Shown here: in pieces, positions 37,304 through 49,274 of the stretch
Layout: each line of letters starts with the position of its first letter
Numbering within the stretch: position 1 is the stretch's first letter
NCBI GenBank assembly: GCA_016165875.1
Contig: JABBOT010000027.1
Location: forward strand, 1,178,001-1,242,000
Source: Acanthopleura granulata
Lineage: Eukaryota > Mollusca > Polyplacophora > Chitonida > Chitonidae
Direction of reading: 5' to 3'
Length of the DNA: 64,000 nucleotides
Notes under the pieces: model-generated
Told to the model about the DNA's origin: nothing
Seen by the model: only the letters and a program-made list of their open reading frames with translations
The model's database searches: none
Position numbers and translations under genes: made by a program

Positions 37304-37758
37304 AATAAAGTTATGGTGAGTGAAAAGAGCACTAAAAACTGTATCTGAAAATACCTTTACTTAATTTTTAAAAAATTTTTTTCACCAAAATGAACATACT
37401 TAAATGTTTGATTGTATGGTGGGTTTTATGGACCATATTGATAATGTGGCTCACCAGTGACATCACACAACTTTGTGTACACCTTTATATTCAGCTGTGA
37501 ATAAAGGTCTTGTGAAGAGTACTCATGTAATGTTTGCATGTGTATGAAAATGCTGATATGACATTAAATTTCTGCTTTAGGGCCACAGAAAAGTTGGCGT
37601 ACTTCACTGGTGGGCCACATTATCAATATGGTCCATAAAACCCACCATACAATGAAAACATTCGACTGCGTTCATTTTGGTGAAGAAAATCTAAAGAATA
37701 CAGTGATGGTATTTTCAAATGAAGTTTTCAATGGTATTCTCACTTACCAAGTTCACTT
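37304..37758 (-). mobile_element. Foldback MITE, copy 3, best-preserved arms, downstream of EXT2
   Basis: Left arm: aaagttatggtgagtgaaaa, gtatggtgggttttatggac and catattgataatgtggctca. The right arm is inverted: ggtgggccacattatcaata, tggtccataaaacccaccat and gttttcaatggtattctcac. The middle reads ttctgctttagggccacaga, the complement of copy 1, so this copy is in the opposite orientation. It lies about 215 bp past the EXT2 stop codon. Confidence 0.82.
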
Positions 37759-37972
37759 TTACCAGGTTTTCCCCTTTTACATTGCTGGAACAGTTACTTG
37801 TTCATAAATAGGTCACATGCATTCCATGTAACTGTGGACTTTTGACCTTGAAGTCAAGTAAATATTTGTTCCAGTTAACAGCCCGATGTACCCCTTTCCT
37901 AACAAGTCGATCAGCTGTTAATGCCTTGTAAAAAGTGTTTGACCCACACGCTCCACTGCAGGTACACAAGGC

Positions 37973-40900
37973 TCACAAACTACCGACATCTGGGAACTGT
38001 TTAGCCATGCGAGGGAGATTATCTTTGTACAAAACTGGGTCAGCACGAAATTCCACTGTCTTCAGTGGCATCATGCCATATATGTCAGAAAATGTGTTGA
38101 TACATTCAGATCTTTCCACCATATGTGTGAGATCTGCCGACAACATTTCGTTGTTGACACACTCAGGGCATTTGAACTTCTTCCTGGGTGTGACTTTAAT
38201 GGGAGCTTTTCCGGTGATGTTAGCGATAAGGAAATTCATGGCAATGTCTTCACAGTTCATGTGATCGTCCACCCACAGTTTGATGTTACCGGGCATGGCA
38301 GTGGTGTACAGGTAACTGAAATACTGAAATCAGAAACAGGAAGTTTGGGAATTAAACCACCAAGATATTTCACAAATTCAGTCAACTATGTTCTGGTGAA
38401 CGTATACAGATTGACAAGTTCCAGTTATATCCTAAAATGTGAGAACAAACACAAACATTTAAATAGGTCACTATGAAGAAGGCCATGAGAATACATTGTC
38501 ATTATATTCACAAATTCTTGACCACAGAATCCTAATCAAAAAGTCAATTTCTTGTTACAACAATGTGACATATTACTTGCTTTACCTTGTGATTTAAACA
38601 CAAAGAAGAAAAACATTACTCCTAATTACTTCACTGGTTGAATTTGTTGAGGATTTCAGGTACATTAGTTTTCTTGCAGTCAGTCAGCAACTTGGTGAAT
38701 CAACCATATTTCCTTGAGAGAACAAGCTCCCAAAGCTGTCACAAACAGTACCCGACAATAAGATAGCTTTTGCAGTGGTTACTGCTGGACCCCTACTATG
38801 ACTGCCACGGCAGTTGTCCACCTACTTTGTGGTAAAACGCAGCCCCTGTTAGCACCATTGATATAGTGTTGGTCCACTCTGACTCGTACTTGTAGCTCTG
38901 CGTGGCATTGTCCCAGACATGAAGGCGAGATGGGAAGCCCACCAGCCTGTCAGGGAACTCTCTCCACACCTACAAGCATGAGAAGCAAACACATATGCAC
39001 ACAGCACAGACATGGGAATTCATGATTAGAAGAAGACCTGAAGTTTACCATGAAAGTCTGAAAATACCATACCTTATCTCCAAATTAGATTAGCAATCAC
39101 TTGTTCTCACAAAATCTGTTGCCTTTTGTTTTTCAAATTCCAAACCAAAAAGTATGGAATCAGCCAATTGGACGAAACTTCCCATGCCTGATAGCATGAG
39201 TACAGATTCTTCAATGAGCATTATAACACTACAGTTTACAATTTATGTTACCTGATAACTTCCATACACTATAAAGTGCGCATTATCTTTGGTCACAGTT
39301 CTGTTTACAATGTAACTACTGTATTTAATCTGAAAACTGACCAATGAAACTGCACTTTCAGAAGCACATAAAGGTCTTAAATCATATTTTTGATGCCAAC
39401 ACTTCAGTTTTTCTCATAAGAAATTAATTAAACGTCACAAAGAAGAAACACTTAAGCTGATAACGAGAATGAAAAAAAATGTGTCACTTGAAAAATGTTA
39501 AACATTAGGTGAATAAATTAGTCCAAGTTAAAGTTCTAATAATTGGGTATTAGAGCAGAGACTGGTATTAACATTTCAACATTCACACATTTAGTATACT
39601 TTCAGTTACCTTCTGACAAACAGTTTTGCAAGCTGCATGTACATATAGAAAATACATGTACTACAATGACCATTACGATAGTTGAAATGACTGAGACAGT
39701 ACCAGTTGTTGAAAAGTCTATCAAGAGTGGTGTATGCATTGACATTAGTCTGTGCTAAAGCTCTATTTGTTATGTATTAGGGTATTATAAGGTAGATTTA
39801 TTTATTTACTTGATTGGTATTTTACGCCATACTCAAGACTATTTTACTTATAAGACGATGGCAAGCATCATGGTGGAAGGAAACCACGAACATCCACAGG
39901 TTGCTGGGGGACCTTCCCACATACGGCTGGAGAAGCAGCCAGCATAAGCTGAACTTAACTCACAGCGATTGCATTGGTGGGAGGCTTCTGCGTTATTACG
40001 CTGCGCTAGAACATTAACCAACTGAGCCACGGGGGCTTCGATATAAGGTAGAGTACAGAATCCCAGATGACCTTTCTGAAATAGGTTTAGATATTGTAAA
40101 ATCACACAAAAATAGTATAAAGGGCCACGGCATTGACATACTCACTAATTTCATCACTAATAGCACAAACATGACAAGTTAAATATTAATGCCTTATTAG
40201 CATTAAGCTACTGTCATGATATGATAATTTGCAATACTCTTGCTCATACCTCATATGCAAATTCCAACTCATCTGCTGTCAACATGACAATATCATCGTC
40301 CAACGCCAAAATACACTCAGTCTCTATTTCATCATATGGATAAAACCTAGAATAGAAAAGTGGATGACTTTTGAAGGGAGATAATGGCTTCAAGTAAGCT
40401 TTACTAACATCACTGCATCACACCCTGGAGTTGCACCCCTTGAGGTACACGTAAAATATTGATGTCTTAAAAACCTTTATGTATACTCTCTCAGATAAAC
40501 AATGAAATGAACACCTTACATCACAAGGATTCCTAACATTCAACACTGTACTGTGCCAATATCCACAGAACAGCCTTGAACCATGTTATGCATTTACTTT
40601 ATTCTTTTTACAATTTATGACTATATAAATGCCAGATAATTGATGCTATGGCAGTTGACACATTTTCTAGCTAAACTTCATCAACCCTTAAGCAGAATAA
40701 GTGGTACTCAGTACACTAACAGAGGCTTCATCTTGGTTTATACAACAATACAGGTCCTGTGGAGTTGCCTCATCAAGTCCTTACAATGAGGGCTCTACAG
40801 GTAAGATGCAAAGTTGTTGACTGCTTAGGGTTACATGTAGTTTGTTAACTCAATATAGTTACATTGGCAGAGTTGCACTTCGACATAAAATCTACAGAAC

Positions 40901-43900
40901 ATGCAGCACCAGCCCTGTGAATTACGATCACCTGCTTCTGCAGCGATTTGTAAAAATGACAGTGTACATATCACAGTTGATAAAATAGACCAATAGGACA
41001 TTTTATATAATGTCAATGGAATAGTTTCTTTACACCGAGTTTGAGAGGTAATCCTTTCTACCTACCTGTTGCTCAGTTTGTTCTGCTTTGTTTGCACCAC
41101 TTTTAACGGTTTTCCAATTTTCGGCCAGGCTGAAGCTAGAACAAATAACATAATGATGTCCTCAGACAGTCCAAGCTATCATTAAAAACTCTTATTTAAT
41201 GACTGTAGACATCAAGAGGCCTTAAAGAGCTTGGCACACAATAGTGAGGCAATATGTGATGAAACAAAGAATACACAAAATCCACATACAGGCTTTAAGA
41301 AACCCAACAGAAATTTTAGAGAAAAAAAAGAAGTCTCTATTGTTTTCATTCATAAAATCCATGTACATGTCTCACTCTATTCGTTTTACAGGGCATCACA
41401 GATAACAGGCTGCATGGCATAAATAATTACATATTACTGATCTGTGTGTCAAACCATATGGACACAGCCCAGTAACCAACTCAGTATACAAGTTTGGACG
41501 ACTTCTCAGTAACTTCAGTCGAAAGGTAGTCAGCCCCAAGCCAACATACATTCAACTTTCCTCTCAGAATCTGTACAAAATTGGAGTATCAGACAACTTA
41601 TATTCTTGCAAAGATCCACAGAACAATTTAGTACAAAGCTGGTTTGCAACAGCTTGGCAAGGTTCCCCATGTGACGTACCACACAAACATATGGTGTGAA
41701 AAAAAGTACTGAATTTCACGGAAAGGTTGCCCTTGTGCAATTGCACTTTTAAAAGCACATGAACACCTTAAAATGATACCTTTGATGCCAACACAAAAGA
41801 TTTCATGAAAAGAAATTACCCTTAATGACCTAAAATTTCGTCCATGACAAAGCTGTTCATTTATCCTGATTTAGAGAGTTCTGTTGATTGTAAAGCGATC
41901 AGTGGTTTGTTTGGAAGTCAGGATGATATGCTAGCAGAAAAATGTAAGTTTCAGCTCCAAAAGAAATATTTGAAGTTATTTATTTGCCCCCAGAAATGCA
42001 CTTTTTGGTCATTTACAGTAATCAAACCTTTAAACTAGTTTTATAAGGTGGATGAATCATAATTCGACAAAAAGTGTCACTGGAAAAATGCTAAACTTTA
42101 TGTGATGCACACTAACTGATGGATATACTTTCTTGTCTGTACCTGGTGGAGGGCTTTTATTCTGGTTGTTCCAGACAACCAAGACCTTGGCCAAGCTGGC
42201 GGCCTTGGACACCTGATGGATGACACGGAACAGGCTCTCCACACGATCATAGGTCAGGATGACGGCAGTGAAGCCCATGGACTTCGGCGGGATGGACGCC
42301 AGGAACAGCGGGTTAGACACCTTGTCCTGACAACATCAACACACACCATATCAAAACCCATGTAGCTGTATTGGCAAGTTTATGGAGAGTCGTTTAAATA
42401 TTTATCTCATATCTTTAATGTCGTCATTTTGATAGCAGTCATGGAATAGTCTGACAGAAACTAGATGTAGGACAATTTGAAATCGTTATGTGAAGCTCCC
42501 CAATGGGTCTGTCATTTAGTGCAATATCAAAAGAAAATAAAGCCAGGCAATGGAAACTTATATCGGTAACATGAAGAACTTGCCTCACAACAAATCCTTT
42601 TAACATTAACAATTAACGAGAATAACAATAATGTGAACTGTTGAGCTAAAACATAAAGAAATTTTAGTGAGAAAGTAAATATTTCCACAAAATCAACATT
42701 GCTCCGTACTGGGTTGGGGGGATCATTCCACTGCTCGTATGTGCGGCTAGCGTATGGGAAGACACGGTCATTGATGATCTGTAGGGTGGTGAGGGTGATG
42801 AGTTTGATGGAGCTGAAGTAACGCTCCCAGTACAGCTTTAGCACCTGCCTCATTTCACAAACTCTCTCAGGTGGGTAGGAGCGCAGAATCTCACCCACTT
42901 CTGCAAGGTCATCCTCCCTTACAAATACTGCAGCCCTGCAAAGTCAAACATCAATCTAAAAGTGAGCTTTCCAGTTTTAATACTGCCAGCGCCTTGGATT
43001 ATCAAATGTTAAATTTATCTCACATTTTATACACAACTGTTGCTTATATTTATCATGTAACATATGTAAAAAAACACTGGTGAATAATGAAAGTATAAGT
43101 CTTTTGACATGGGGCAACAGCTTAACAGCTTTTCTGAGCATCTCTGCTACAACTCTGCTGAGCTGACATGTTAAGTAATGTGGTTAAATTTAACCTTAGA
43201 GACACTGGATATGTTAAAAAGCTAAATGAACACCTTTATTTCACAGACAAGTCTGTGTTGGTAAATGTAAGTTTCTTTACACTTAGAATCTGACCCTACA
43301 ATTTGTGTCCTATCCCGCTGTATAGGCCTAGACTTCATCGTAAACTGATCGTAATACTATTAGTTTTTACAGAGAATGGGGAAAGTTACAATTAAGCAAA
43401 ATGATATGCATTGCTTTTCGTCACATTATCTCACTTTGGTAGTCTAAAAACCATGTGTATCACACTTCGAGGAACAATACGATGATGACAGGCTAACCAA
43501 AGGACAATTTCATGTCATGTAAAAGTAAAAATTAATACAATTGTTTGATAACGTCCTCTACATGTATGTTCACTGTACTCAATACACTATTTATTGCTAC
43601 TTCAAGCTAACATTTGGGATATTATCTACAACTGTCACTCACAATACAGTTTTCAATGAATCGCTGCTTGGGATTGAACATTTTTTTTTCAAAATCATTT
43701 CAGACACAGCATGATGGAATCATCATGTGGAAGGCTTGTCTTGCTTCGGACATTTGCGTAAGCTTCACTCAAATGTCATGCTTTAGTCACCTCACAGAGC
43801 ACAAAATATACTCATCATTCTCCTACTGTTTTCTCTCACAGTTTCCTGTAAATACCTGAAGAACGACCTGATCAAGTGTAAAAAATGTGTGCAAAGGACA

Positions 43901-46900
43901 TACATGTTTGACATATTACCTGCTCCAGTCCAGGACTTCTGAGAAAGGCATGATGTATCCATCGGCCACTATGACAGGTATGCAGCCGGTCATCATGGCA
44001 TCACTGAGGGCAGTCTGGCCCAGTCTGGAGCCTCGGATCACCAGGCAGAATGTCGAATCCTACCAATCATGACATGTATAGCTATACCATCTAACAGAAG
44101 TTACATTTTTACATTTAAGTTCACTGAGTGGTAAATAAATTTAATACTGATAAATCAATATAAATAAATAACTTGATTTATAGCCCAATGAAAATGCAGC
44201 TAGTTTCAAACCATTTTTATTTTCCAGCCCTAATTACTGATTTATTTGTTTATTTTATTGGTATTTATTTCATTGGTATTTAACACTATACTCAAGAATA
44301 TTTCACAGTAGAAAGCATTATGGTGGGAGGAAACAGGGGCAGAGCCTGAGGGAAACCCACGACCATCCACAGGTTGCTGGCAGACCTTCCCACATACACC
44401 TGATTACTGGTAGATTTCTCAATATCGCATTGACTTTATGTTTATCCACTGAAAAAAAAATTGCTGCAACAATAACTTAAATCACTGGCCAGCCTACATG
44501 TGCTTGTTTAACTCTACTAGCCCTATGAAAATTCCACTGATCTCAGATGACTGTAAATTTCCAGCCCTGATTCTTGATAGATTTTTCTACATCACATTGA
44601 CTTGTCCTTATTTATACAATGAGGTTACAAACCAATTTTCTTAATACGGTTGGTGTTATATTTTGTATTGAATAATAGTTCACCTCTCACGTTTATGGGT
44701 AGAGGAAACCAATGCTCAATGCCATATGCCCTACAATCCTTCTTCACAAATTTCACTTTCACAAAAAGGTTAGCTTCAGATCGATAGTTCGTTTAATATT
44801 AAATAACCATTTAGATAACCATTTTTTTACAAATGGCAAAGAGTTTTATGGGTGGATTAATCACCAATCTTTGGTAACTGACGCATACATTTGCACATCT
44901 GGAAAACCATCACTGGTGGCCACTTACTGTCACCAAGCCTGTTATGAAGAATGATAATAATGTAACATTAATACCTACATCAATTCCACAAAAATAGGCC
45001 CTACCTGTAAAATGTTAGGGTATTTGACCACGGTATCTCCATTGCACCGCTGGTACATGTTTTTACTGACATCTGTGCCTTTACATTTGTCCAAGAGTAA
45101 GACGCGCGAGTCTGCCCGGGCCACAAATGCAAGCTCCTGACGGTACTCTAGATGAAGCCCAATTTGTGCCGACACTAAATGCCACTTGCGATCAGCCCTG
45201 TTCGACAGATATTGGTCACATATACATGTCTACATTTACACAGATAAAAACATCTTACAATACCAACTACAATTCCTATGAAGGCCATAAATCTTCAAAT
45301 CTCTGCCCTGTCTTTTGACCAGAACATTTCACATTTCCACAAATATCCTTCACAAATTACTTAGTATGAAACTGAATTCATATACCTTCAGTTTTTGTGA
45401 TGATTAAAAGAAATCTGAACCCTTTTAAACACATGAGGTAGAATTTCTTTCCTTTATGTCAATGCATATTAGTGGTGGACAGTTATTCATTACATGTGGC
45501 TCAGAAAACCTAATATTTTATGCATGTATGTTCTGTACTCTATCGTGTAAACACACACGTGTGTCATTCAAATATAAGAGAAAATACTTGTACATGTACA
45601 TGCATAATATTATAAAAAAAAAATTACTTGGCCATACACATGTATATTGCAAACACAAATACTTGTGCAAAGTCCACTTGCACCTAGACATGTGTCCCAA
45701 CAATTATTCTATCCAGTTTGCTGAAGTAGAATATAACATATTGTGTATAATACTGCACTTGTATCCACAAATGCTTACAAACCTGTGTTGAAGAACCAAC
45801 ATTAGCCAAGGAAGTAGAAAGTGATTTGAGCACTCTGGAGAGAAACTGAAATAAGCACTCAGGATGAAGTTACTCATATTTAACAAATATTTTTCTGAAC
45901 ATTTTCATCCACAACAAAATTCATCCACATTATTTACTTACAGGTTTGACTTTTTGGGAAGCTGAATGTCAGCCATGTAAGGGTTGAAAACTGGAATAGA
46001 AATGTCATACGTCCGTCTGTACGTCCATGTGGAGAATCCACCTCCTGCCATGAGGGCACGATTCGTGTTGACGTCCAGCACTGAATGATAATCAGGTACA
46101 CTCCCAGGTAACATGTTAAACAGAAGGTGATTGGTCCCATTGTTCCACCTACAAACAAAACCAACATTGTAATGATATTTCACCATGTACAGTAAGTTGT
46201 TGTGGATGGCTTTTCATTCAAAACTCAATCACCCAGAACTTTTTTTTTCCACCTCACACATGTCAAATTTATAGGCCTTTTCCAGGTCCAAAACTGTAAC
46301 ACCAGCAGTATATTCCTCCCCTTGCCATCAATGCGAAATTATGATCCCATAATTCACTGGTTGTTACAAGGGAGGCTACTCTAGTTATGTCACCACTGGG
46401 ATAATGACAGATGCAGCATAATAATTTATCGCTGGTTTTAGTTTTTTGGGCTTGATTCTGTGATTCTGCTGAGGAAAGCCACGGCCATGCATTTGCAGCT
46501 GAGTCTAGACAAGATATGCATCAAAACAAGGGTGTGAAATTACATTTGGAGGTGGTAAGAAAATGTTACTTTGATCAAAAAAATGCTTGACCTCAGTTAA
46601 CCAAGCTGTGTCTCTGTGGATTATAGTACAGTTCCAGATCAAACCAAAGAGACGCTCAGGTTTTAATTCTGCATGCTTCTTGAAATAAATATTCCACAAG
46701 CTTAGAGCAATCTAAAATAACCTATTAAGTGGAACTTTGCTATTAACAGAGCAGTGATATGTCAAGCCATTTCAAGGTGCTATAAATACCATGGCAGAGT
46801 CCTCAGCACCTGGCCTATCTCCTCCACCCGCACATTGTTCTGGTTGAGCAGATCTAATGACGGCACGTACAAACATGCCGTCTCAGGATCATCCGTGTAA

Positions 46901-47322
46901 TAAGGACTGTCTGCGATTGTCTGCAGTACTTCCTCAAACTCTCTGGAAATGGGCAGTGTAATAGACACATCCTTGTGATCCACGTAACGCCTGAAGGGAT
47001 AAATGTACACGCTGATCTTCGTGTCGTCGTGGTAACCACAATGATACACCTCTAGGCACAGGTGGTAAGTGCAGTTTCTGTCTCGTGGGCTGTCCTGTGG
47101 GGTATTCTTGGGGATTTTTACCTCTGGACTGCTGTCTGCTTCTGCCAGGGAGAACTTGTGCGGGTGGCCATCTCCTCTGGAAGGAGTCCACACCAGATAT
47201 ATGAACATCGTCAGCAGCCCAAAGGACAGGGCAGCAAAAATGAAGAGGAAGAATTTCTTATAGAGGTACACATTTCCTCCCTGCCCTCTCGCAGGTTTGG
47301 ATCTGGATGCAGACCGGCCCAT
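37973..47322 (-). CDS. EXT2: Exostosin-2 (heparan sulfate co-polymerase subunit), complete, ten coding exons
   Basis: EXT2 pairs with EXT1 in the Golgi to polymerise heparan sulfate from GlcA and GlcNAc. Coding exons in transcription order are 47322-46790, 46148-45942, 45197-45005, 44059-43920, 42935-42710, 42326-42143, 41135-41066, 40346-40250, 38969-38826 and 38323-37973. Each is bounded by AG/GT, all phases agree, and they sum to 2145 nt (714 residues plus TGA), close to the roughly 718 of vertebrate EXT2. Residues 24-45 form the type II membrane anchor ([20 protein letters not shown]). The exostosin (GT47) region follows, with [24 protein letters not shown] and [21 protein letters not shown]. 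The C-terminal GT64 region carries [29 protein letters not shown], the DDD motif at about 534-536, [23 protein letters not shown] and a C-terminal GSL. The ATG at 47322 was chosen because an in-frame TGA lies just upstream. SINEs sit in the introns at 39797 and 44236. No damage is seen and the family call is firm. Confidence 0.97.
39797..40037 (-). repeat. SINE family A in EXT2 intron 8
   Basis: A near-complete minus-strand copy. The tail tttatttacttgattggta starts at the left, followed by tactcaagactattttact and the catcatggtggaaggaaac body. The tRNA-like head with the inverted A box (aaccaactgagccacggg) is at the right. It lies in the intron between the exons at 40250 and 38969. Confidence 0.88.
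44236..44402 (-). repeat. SINE family A, 5'-truncated, in EXT2 intron 3
   Basis: A minus-strand copy with its tail at the left (tttattggtattt duplicated), then actcaagaatatttcac, cattatggtgggaggaaac, ccacgaccatccacaggttg and accttcccacataca. The tRNA-like head is absent. Confidence 0.85.
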
Positions 47323-48829
47323 TCTCACAGAGTTCTCTCACGAGTGTTCGCTTTGGAAAGGTATGTCTTCATTTTCATGTGACTCTGTAGGCCAATAAGA
47401 ACAAAACATAAATGAAACAATTTATGTGCTTTTTGCATGGTATTTCACTGATAACAGAAGGGTACAAGCATGACTATTTTAATGAACCTTTCAAATATGT
47501 GTGTCTCATTCTGAAACACTGATGGAATGAGTTGCAGAATTTCATGTAATAATCCACTAAACAGTCAGTCATTAGGCCCCATAAAATGTCCTAGGCAAGC
47601 TAAAGCATAACATATTTGAGAGCTTAAGACCCAAATCTACTCAACTTACCTGATGCGCCTGGTCTAAGTATGAACAATAATGATGCTGCATTGACAATTG
47701 GAGTTGTACCCCAGTCATTACCTGCATGCCTGCCAATTTTAAAGAACTCTGCATGTCAACCAGAGACTGGGACCAACTCTGTATAACCAGCTGAGCTAAG
47801 TAGGAGTAGTGTCTTAAGTTTTCGTGCGTGCTGAGCGTAAGATACTACATCTGTCTTCCGCTGGCCAGACACCAGGGAGGTGTCAATTAAAGTCTGTAAA
47901 TGCAACATATCCCAGCAGCTTGTTTGACACATTCCCATGAACTCTCTTTAGAAAAACAGCACACTGCCCAGTAAGTCATAACTACATGACAATATGTATG
48001 TTGTCTTAGTATCCTGGAAGATCCAAAAATTGGAAAGAAACCTTGATGTTAGTCACAGAACTCTGCATCAGGACATCAGTACTACTATCATGAATTTAGT
48101 CCATGAGCAAAGTCAAAATTTATGGATATTAAGTTCTAAGCCACTGGATTTATCTATCTCTAGCATACAACTGCCTCCATCGAAATTGTTCAGATTCACA
48201 TTTAAATTTCTATATTTGCTCCTCTTTTGAATTCATATGTGTCCTGTCTTCTGATCATGTTTCCGCATTTTATATATGCAAGAGTAAATCTGGTCATTGA
48301 CAACACTGTTGTGGCGCGTATATGGAGCCTTGCTTCCATCACACCCTCCCTCTACAACGTCTACTCACTGGAAGAAAAATGATGTATGGCAAATCAGTGA
48401 GGGTTAACCCTATTGGAGAACATTTCTAACGTGAATTTAATGACTTTCGGACAGTATTTTGTCTTCAAACTGGTCCTTATGGATACTTATGGGTAATTGG
48501 TTGAACCCTCCATAGCTATGTTTTCTACTTGCATCTTGTTCCTTCAGGCTGGCAAAAATGATCATCCATTTCAGTCACATTATACTATGTAATCTCCAAC
48601 GAGCACCAATCAAGAATTATGACGGCTAAACCCTAGATTCAGGTTAGAAGATGCAGGAAAAAAACAGCTAGCAGAGAAAAATAAATCTGACGAAAACTGA
48701 GCCAGTGTTAACACCTGTGCCTCAGCTGTCATCCCTTCTACTCCTCAGTTATACTAGTTAGCCTGAACTCACTGACCTAACCGGTAAGATCACATAAGAC
48801 ATCAACAAGAAAATACCAAAAAGTTATCG
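47323..48829. other. EXT2-DAGL intergenic stretch or EXT2 5' UTR intron
   Basis: AT-rich sequence with no coding signal that I can support. It probably contains an intron between a non-coding EXT2 first exon and the start-codon exon. No full repeat element was recognised. Confidence 0.4.
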
Positions 48830-49274
48830 TTAAACTGTACAAACCGCTCTAGAACGCCGTTCATTTTCAGACCATCCTCTTCGTCCGATTGTCACTTCGT
48901 CGTCGGCCACATCGATTTCCGGTACAGGCACTCCGCAGCCGAGTATTTTCAGCCAATGGTGTGTCAGTGGTGTGCTAAACGGTGAAGTGTTAAGTTCCTG
49001 CCGCGAAAATACGTGATGGCAACGAGAGAGATGTGCACAGGTTTCCACCCCGGAAGCTGGGCGATTTACGGAGCCCTGGACGAGTGCAAAACCGCATCTC
49101 ATTGATAGACAAACATGATGGAATAATACCTTCTTCATTTATTTGGGAGCAATGGATGCCAAGTGTAAAAAATGTTGCCACGTTTATTGAGCAGGCTGCG
49201 GATCAAGGCAGCCCGGGCTCCCCAGCGGCATCCTTATGATCCGTGAGGAGATGGTGGTTGGAAAGGCTTAAATT
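48830..49274. promoter_or_regulatory. Probable bidirectional promoter and 5' UTR region between EXT2 and DAGL
   Basis: The sequence here is CpG-richer than its flanks and lies immediately upstream of the DAGL start codon, at the far end of the 1.95 kb gap from the EXT2 start codon. The EXT2 start exon at 47322 has acceptor-like AG motifs upstream (for example near 47360), so EXT2 may have a non-coding first exon here. No TATA box stands out. Start sites are inferred from position only. Confidence 0.45.

Noticed and set aside
45783..45845. AG...GT-bounded segment in EXT2 intron 2 that looks like an exon
   Set aside because: In the incoming phase it reads [13 protein letters not shown] then a stop. 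The exons at 45942 and 45197 join directly in phase and give the expected [18 protein letters not shown].
47062..47382. Plus-strand open frames opposite EXT2 exon 1
   Set aside because: They are antisense shadows of a conserved coding exon and show no motif.
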